A stretch of 64,000 nt of DNA from Phytoseiulus persimilis. Taxonomy: Eukaryota > Arthropoda > Arachnida > Mesostigmata > Phytoseiidae. Positions within the stretch are counted from its first letter, which is position 1. Each line of letters begins with the position of its first letter. The notes under the pieces are model-generated. The model was not told where the DNA came from. It was given only the letters and a program-made list of their open reading frames with translations, and ran no database searches. This document shows, piece after piece, positions 60,459 through 64,000 of this stretch. The DNA is taken from positions 26,226,001 to 26,290,000 of the forward strand of contig CM075101.1 of the NCBI GenBank assembly GCA_037576195.1, in the 5' to 3' direction. The translations under genes and the position numbers were made by a program.

Positions 60459-63400
60459 ATGGATCCTTCGGGGAGGCCTTTCTTGACGCTTGGTCCTCCA
60501 GGAGCTCCCAGCAATGCGGGGCCATCATCAGGGACGACAGCACATTCGAACCCGATGTTGCCACCCGCGATGACAGCTGCTCCCAACTTCTTCCCTCAAG
60601 GGTTCCCGCTTGTGAATCAGAATCTTCTGCCGATCTATTTGAGTGCAAGGAACAGTTTCGTTCGAGTGCCGAACCAGCATACCCTCCCTCAAACCGCTGT
60701 CTACAATCAGACTGTGCAAGCGAATAGTGATTCGTCCGTGCAAACGAGATTCATACAAATATCTGTCACCAACAATGCAGTCAGCAGCCAGCAAAATCTT
60801 GTGAGACAACAGAACAGTATGACATTCGCTGAATCAAACCAGAGGATTCCACCTTTCCTGTACCAAACTAGCGCTCCAGTGACAAGAGGAGTCCGACCAC
60901 TTGCCTCTGGCGCAACGATGAGCCCTGATATTCGTCATAACGGAGCACCAAGATCGATCAGGGTACGGTGGAATGATCCTAGCGGAGGAGTGCCCGGCAT
61001 TATGAGGCCACCGCCGCCATCTACGACCCAGGAGACTTCAGTGGCCTCGCAGCATCGACAAGTATCTTCGAGGTGTGAAGACAGCAGAACGGGACTGAGA
61101 TCTCGAGAACTCGATCCCCGCGACAGTGGCTCTTCTCTGCCTCAAATACCCACAAAGAGAGTGTATCCATCGAACGATCCACGTCTCAGTGATTGCAAGG
61201 TTCAAATACCTCCAAAACTTAGCGTGAGCCGCCATCAGCGTGATCCCCGCAGTTCGATCATTGTGCCCAGGATTCTCGAGCGTTTCAGAGGCAGCCACGG
61301 ATGTGTTCCACCGGCGGATCCTCGAACTGTCTCGTCAGAGCCGAAGGACTCACCTGGCTCAGCTCCCCAACAGACGAATACTGCGTCTGTGCCTTGTTCA
61401 GAGGCAAGTTCCAGTGATCGGAGAGATCCTCAGCGCATAGCGGAAGAGAGCCTCGACGAAGCTCGGTCTGCGACTCTTCGCAAGACTGAGTCGGATAATC
61501 CGAAGAAGGACGCGCAGCTTTCTGAGAGCCGCCCAGAGGGAGTAGATCCATCTGAGGTGCAAACAGTTCAGCAAACTCAAAATCAAACTCCAGAAACGGT
61601 CAATGAGAATTCCCAGTCCTCTGAGGACACAGGAAAGATGGATGTGGAAGCTGAAGGAGATCCGATCGAACAAACGGATACTTGCACGCGTATCTCAGGG
61701 GATGTCGCGTCATGTGCGGATGGAGGATATGCGGTTGAACGAGAATCGGTTGGAGATTACACAGAATCGGATGGAAGTCCGGAGCCCGAAGATCCTCGGC
61801 AGGAGCGTTACTCTAGAGCTCAAGAACCCAATGAGACAGAAGCTGCCTCTCATGAGAGAGACTTGTCCCCTTCGCCCGATTTTGCTGAGGATCCCCGTTT
61901 GCGTGCTCCTCACAACGACCGAGGTTCGAGAGAAAAGCACAATAGCTCTGTCTATACTCATGTCTCGAGACCGGACGCCGTTGCGGAAGAAAGTCAAGAA
62001 GCAATCAGTTCGAAATCCGGATCTGATTCCCAGTCACCAACCAAACGAAAGCGGTTGGAACGACCCGCTGCGAGTGAACCTGAAGTGACGAAAGTGAGAG
62101 AGGACGTAATAGTCGACCAAACGAGAAGTATAGTGGAGGGATCTCAGGAGGAAGTAACCTTGAACTCCGCCGGCGCGGGGAATAACGAACTCGGGAGAAT
62201 AGCTGAAGGAGAAAAGCCGACTCACCAAGCAGGGCATACTCCTGCAAAACCTACGCGGAGGCGAGTCATCGACTTCATTGACTCGGATGATCCCGAATCG
62301 CCACTGACGGGTAAAGTCCGCGTATCGGAGGACAAGATGAAGCAAGAAACGATTCCTACTCCGGTTCCTCAAACCAACTGGGAAAGTCCGTCGAGCAATA
62401 ATCCTGCGGGTATCCCCGAGGAAGAAGCGCCCCCCTCCACTGACCGGGGAATCAGAGCAGAAACCATCAAAAAGCCGAGGAGGCGGAGGAGAGGAGCTGA
62501 CACAATCACCCTTTCTGAGAGCAAAATCATACCGAGCGTTCCACGGAAGCGGAGGAGAACTGGGCCCTCGGACGCCGAGGCTGATCCGGGCTTGCCTGAT
62601 GTGTTGCGTGAGGAACAGCGCTCGGGGAAGAGTTTTGATATCGATGAAGCTCTGCTGAGAGTTCCTAGGAAACGAGCAAAGCAGCGCATTTATTCGGACT
62701 CTGATGAAGAGTCTCACCAGAATGCAAACCTCGCACAAGAGGTTGATTCCAAAGCTGTGCGCCCAACCGGGAAGCCTAATGTGAAACTCAGAGTTCTGCC
62801 TAAAACAGGCCAGGCTCAAAATGATATTCATGAGCAGAGCGCTATCAACGAGGGGGGAAGCTTCAGTCGTTCAGATGAGCGGTCGCCCCTCACGAACGAG
62901 CGTTCGTCATCGGAAGCAGTACCTGTTGTTGCAGCGGCGTGCGGGAATCAGAACAAGGAATCCGAAAATTCTCGTCACACTGACGTCTCGAACGCGATAA
63001 CGACTACAGAGGAGCGATCGCAACCAGGCAAAGAAGAAGATATGCTAGAGAAACACGAGAGTGGCAACGCAAAGTTAGTCTACGACAAAATCTGTGAATT
63101 CACGTGCGCGTTTGACCTCGAATTCCCACTCAGAGTTCGAGACGATCAAATGACAACTCTATTCGGCATTCTCGATGACATTTTGGAGCAGTCTTGTACT
63201 GACGTCGGCGCTGGGCCAACGTACGCTGTCGTCTCTAAAGAACCGGAACAAGAAACCGAGGCTGAGACTTCGCACAAGGAAGAATCTGTGAAAGAGACGT
63301 CAGCGGAGAGAAGAGACGAAATCACACCTCAGGAAGAGGTTACAGAACAGAAGGAGATCGGGGGGATCGAGGAAGAAACCGGGACCGAGGTTCCAGAGAA

Positions 63401-63671
63401 GCCTTGCAAGTCTTCCATATCGAAGTTGTTGGAGCCTTTTGGAGATCAGAATGTTTGGTCCCCTTACTTGAGGTATGGGGCTTCTGGAATTTCCGTGCCT
63501 GTTGTTGTTCTTTCGGACATCCTTCTGAGACCATCAACCACTAGAACGATGAGGCTTCCGGCGAGCGAAATAAGCAAGCGCGAATTGATCTGCGAGCAGT
63601 GCTCTTTCGCCTGCTTGAATACTTTAAGCTTGAAGGAACATGTGGAGGGTTGTCACGCTCAGGAATCATGA
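60459..63671 (+). CDS. Intronless 1070-residue disordered nuclear-type protein with DPR motifs and C2H2 finger
   Basis: Uninterrupted frame from an ATG in a good context (CAAGATGG). Not recognised as a named family. The N-terminal 190 residues are Pro/Asn/Gln-rich. Residues about 210-490 contain six DPR tripeptides (ELDPRD, NDPRLS, RDPRSS, ADPRTV, EDPRQE, EDPRLR). The centre is highly charged, with basic clusters KKPRRRRR, PRKRRR and PRKRAK that look like nuclear localisation signals. It also has acidic serine patches (IDSDDPES, YSDSDEES) resembling CK2 sites. Two segments near the C-terminus look folded: KICEFTCAFDLEFPLRVRDD and VWSPYLRYGASGISVPVVVL. The last 26 residues form one C2H2 finger, C1045-x2-C1048-x12-H1061-x4-H1066. 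Scattered DPR(L) motifs occur in some RNA-processing proteins (ZC3H4/ZC3H6 type), so a chromatin or RNA role is possible but only inferred. Confidence 0.75.
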   Translation: MDPSGRPFLTLGPPGAPSNAGPSSGTTAHSNPMLPPAMTAAPNFFPQGFPLVNQNLLPIYLSARNSFVRVPNQHTLPQTAVYNQTVQANSDSSVQTRFIQISVTNNAVSSQQNLVRQQNSMTFAESNQRIPPFLYQTSAPVTRGVRPLASGATMSPDIRHNGAPRSIRVRWNDPSGGVPGIMRPPPPSTTQETSVASQHRQVSSRCEDSRTGLRSRELDPRDSGSSLPQIPTKRVYPSNDPRLSDCKVQIPPKLSVSRHQRDPRSSIIVPRILERFRGSHGCVPPADPRTVSSEPKDSPGSAPQQTNTASVPCSEASSSDRRDPQRIAEESLDEARSATLRKTESDNPKKDAQLSESRPEGVDPSEVQTVQQTQNQTPETVNENSQSSEDTGKMDVEAEGDPIEQTDTCTRISGDVASCADGGYAVERESVGDYTESDGSPEPEDPRQERYSRAQEPNETEAASHERDLSPSPDFAEDPRLRAPHNDRGSREKHNSSVYTHVSRPDAVAEESQEAISSKSGSDSQSPTKRKRLERPAASEPEVTKVREDVIVDQTRSIVEGSQEEVTLNSAGAGNNELGRIAEGEKPTHQAGHTPAKPTRRRVIDFIDSDDPESPLTGKVRVSEDKMKQETIPTPVPQTNWESPSSNNPAGIPEEEAPPSTDRGIRAETIKKPRRRRRGADTITLSESKIIPSVPRKRRRTGPSDAEADPGLPDVLREEQRSGKSFDIDEALLRVPRKRAKQRIYSDSDEESHQNANLAQEVDSKAVRPTGKPNVKLRVLPKTGQAQNDIHEQSAINEGGSFSRSDERSPLTNERSSSEAVPVVAAACGNQNKESENSRHTDVSNAITTTEERSQPGKEEDMLEKHESGNAKLVYDKICEFTCAFDLEFPLRVRDDQMTTLFGILDDILEQSCTDVGAGPTYAVVSKEPEQETEAETSHKEESVKETSAERRDEITPQEEVTEQKEIGGIEEETGTEVPEKPCKSSISKLLEPFGDQNVWSPYLRYGASGISVPVVVLSDILLRPSTTRTMRLPASEISKRELICEQCSFACLNTLSLKEHVEGCHAQES

Positions 63672-64000
63672 AGATCGCATTGCGTCGTTGAGGCAATGTA
63701 GAGCCATCCAACAGAACTCGATCGTAAATCAATGTGGATGACATTATTTTTCGGAGACGACTCCACCCTCATTCTATGTTTGTTGACATATATGAATCAT
63801 TGAGCCTCCCGAAGACCTAATGTGTGAGGGAGGAATCAATCGCAAGGTTGTGAAGTTTATAAAAAAACGACAAGAGCTGTTAGAGTTGCAATAATCGACC
63901 AATCGAGGGAATGCAAGTCGTGGCGTTGCATATAAAAATGATGTTCGGTAATGTTCGCATCAGTATTAAGTTGTCGACTCAGGGGTCGTCGCTGGGCTCG
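63672..64000. other. 3' flank of the DPR-motif gene
   Basis: No gene seen. Presumed 3' UTR with A/T-rich stretches near 63858 and 63931; no exact AATAAA found in this stretch. Confidence 0.4.

Noticed and set aside
62034..62831. 265-codon frame on the minus strand
   Set aside because: Lies antisense inside the 1070-codon plus-strand gene, has no recognisable domain and mirrors its codon bias.

Overview
The window is eukaryotic nuclear DNA, almost certainly from an arthropod. Genes are split by short GT-AG introns (mostly about 70-120 bp, a few of 1-2 kb), there is no operon structure, and overall base composition is near 50% GC. The most telling gene is a chitin deacetylase with signal peptide, CBM14 chitin-binding, LDL-receptor class A and NodB domains, the architecture of arthropod cuticle and tracheal enzymes (serpentine/vermiform group). 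Compact introns and balanced GC would fit a mite or other chelicerate, but that is a guess from style and not a demonstrated assignment. All exon joins below were read by eye from splice consensus, matching phase and family conservation.

Layout. 245-697 (-): small secreted cysteine-rich (WAP-like) protein. 3242-5501 (+): FBXO22-like F-box/FIST protein. 6943-20716 (-): a complete MICAL flavoprotein monooxygenase, 19 coding exons for a 2491-residue long form (FAD monooxygenase, CH, LIM, long disordered region, bMERB), plus an alternative last exon (12207-13780) giving a 1824-residue form that ends in a CaaX box. 27569-28297 (+): TMEM258/kuduk, a subunit of the oligosaccharyltransferase complex. 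31004-31412: a short non-autonomous hAT transposon with perfect 8-bp target-site duplications. 42217-44166 (+): ubiquitin-conjugating enzyme UBE2H. 47421-51058 (-): chitin deacetylase. 56542-58659 (-): the ESCRT AAA ATPase VPS4. 60459-63671 (+): a 1070-codon intronless coding region for a disordered, basic, probably nuclear protein with repeated DPR motifs and a C-terminal C2H2 finger; I do not recognise its family.

The gaps at 20.7-27.5 kb, 28.3-42.2 kb, 44.2-47.2 kb and 51.2-56.5 kb hold simple repeats, the hAT element, a degenerate 45-46 bp tandem array and a few small ORFs of doubtful coding status. The 38.6-42.2 kb stretch is GC-rich and full of CTG/CAG and CTGA-type repeats, and probably carries the UBE2H promoter and untranslated leader.

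The neighbouring genes are housekeeping or cuticle genes with no shared pathway: actin oxidation (MICAL), ubiquitin transfer (FBXO22, UBE2H), N-glycosylation (TMEM258), membrane scission (VPS4) and chitin modification. I see no gene cluster acting as a system. The most interesting item is the MICAL alternative terminal exon, which replaces the Rab-binding bMERB module with a predicted prenylation signal and a cluster of RRxS sites.
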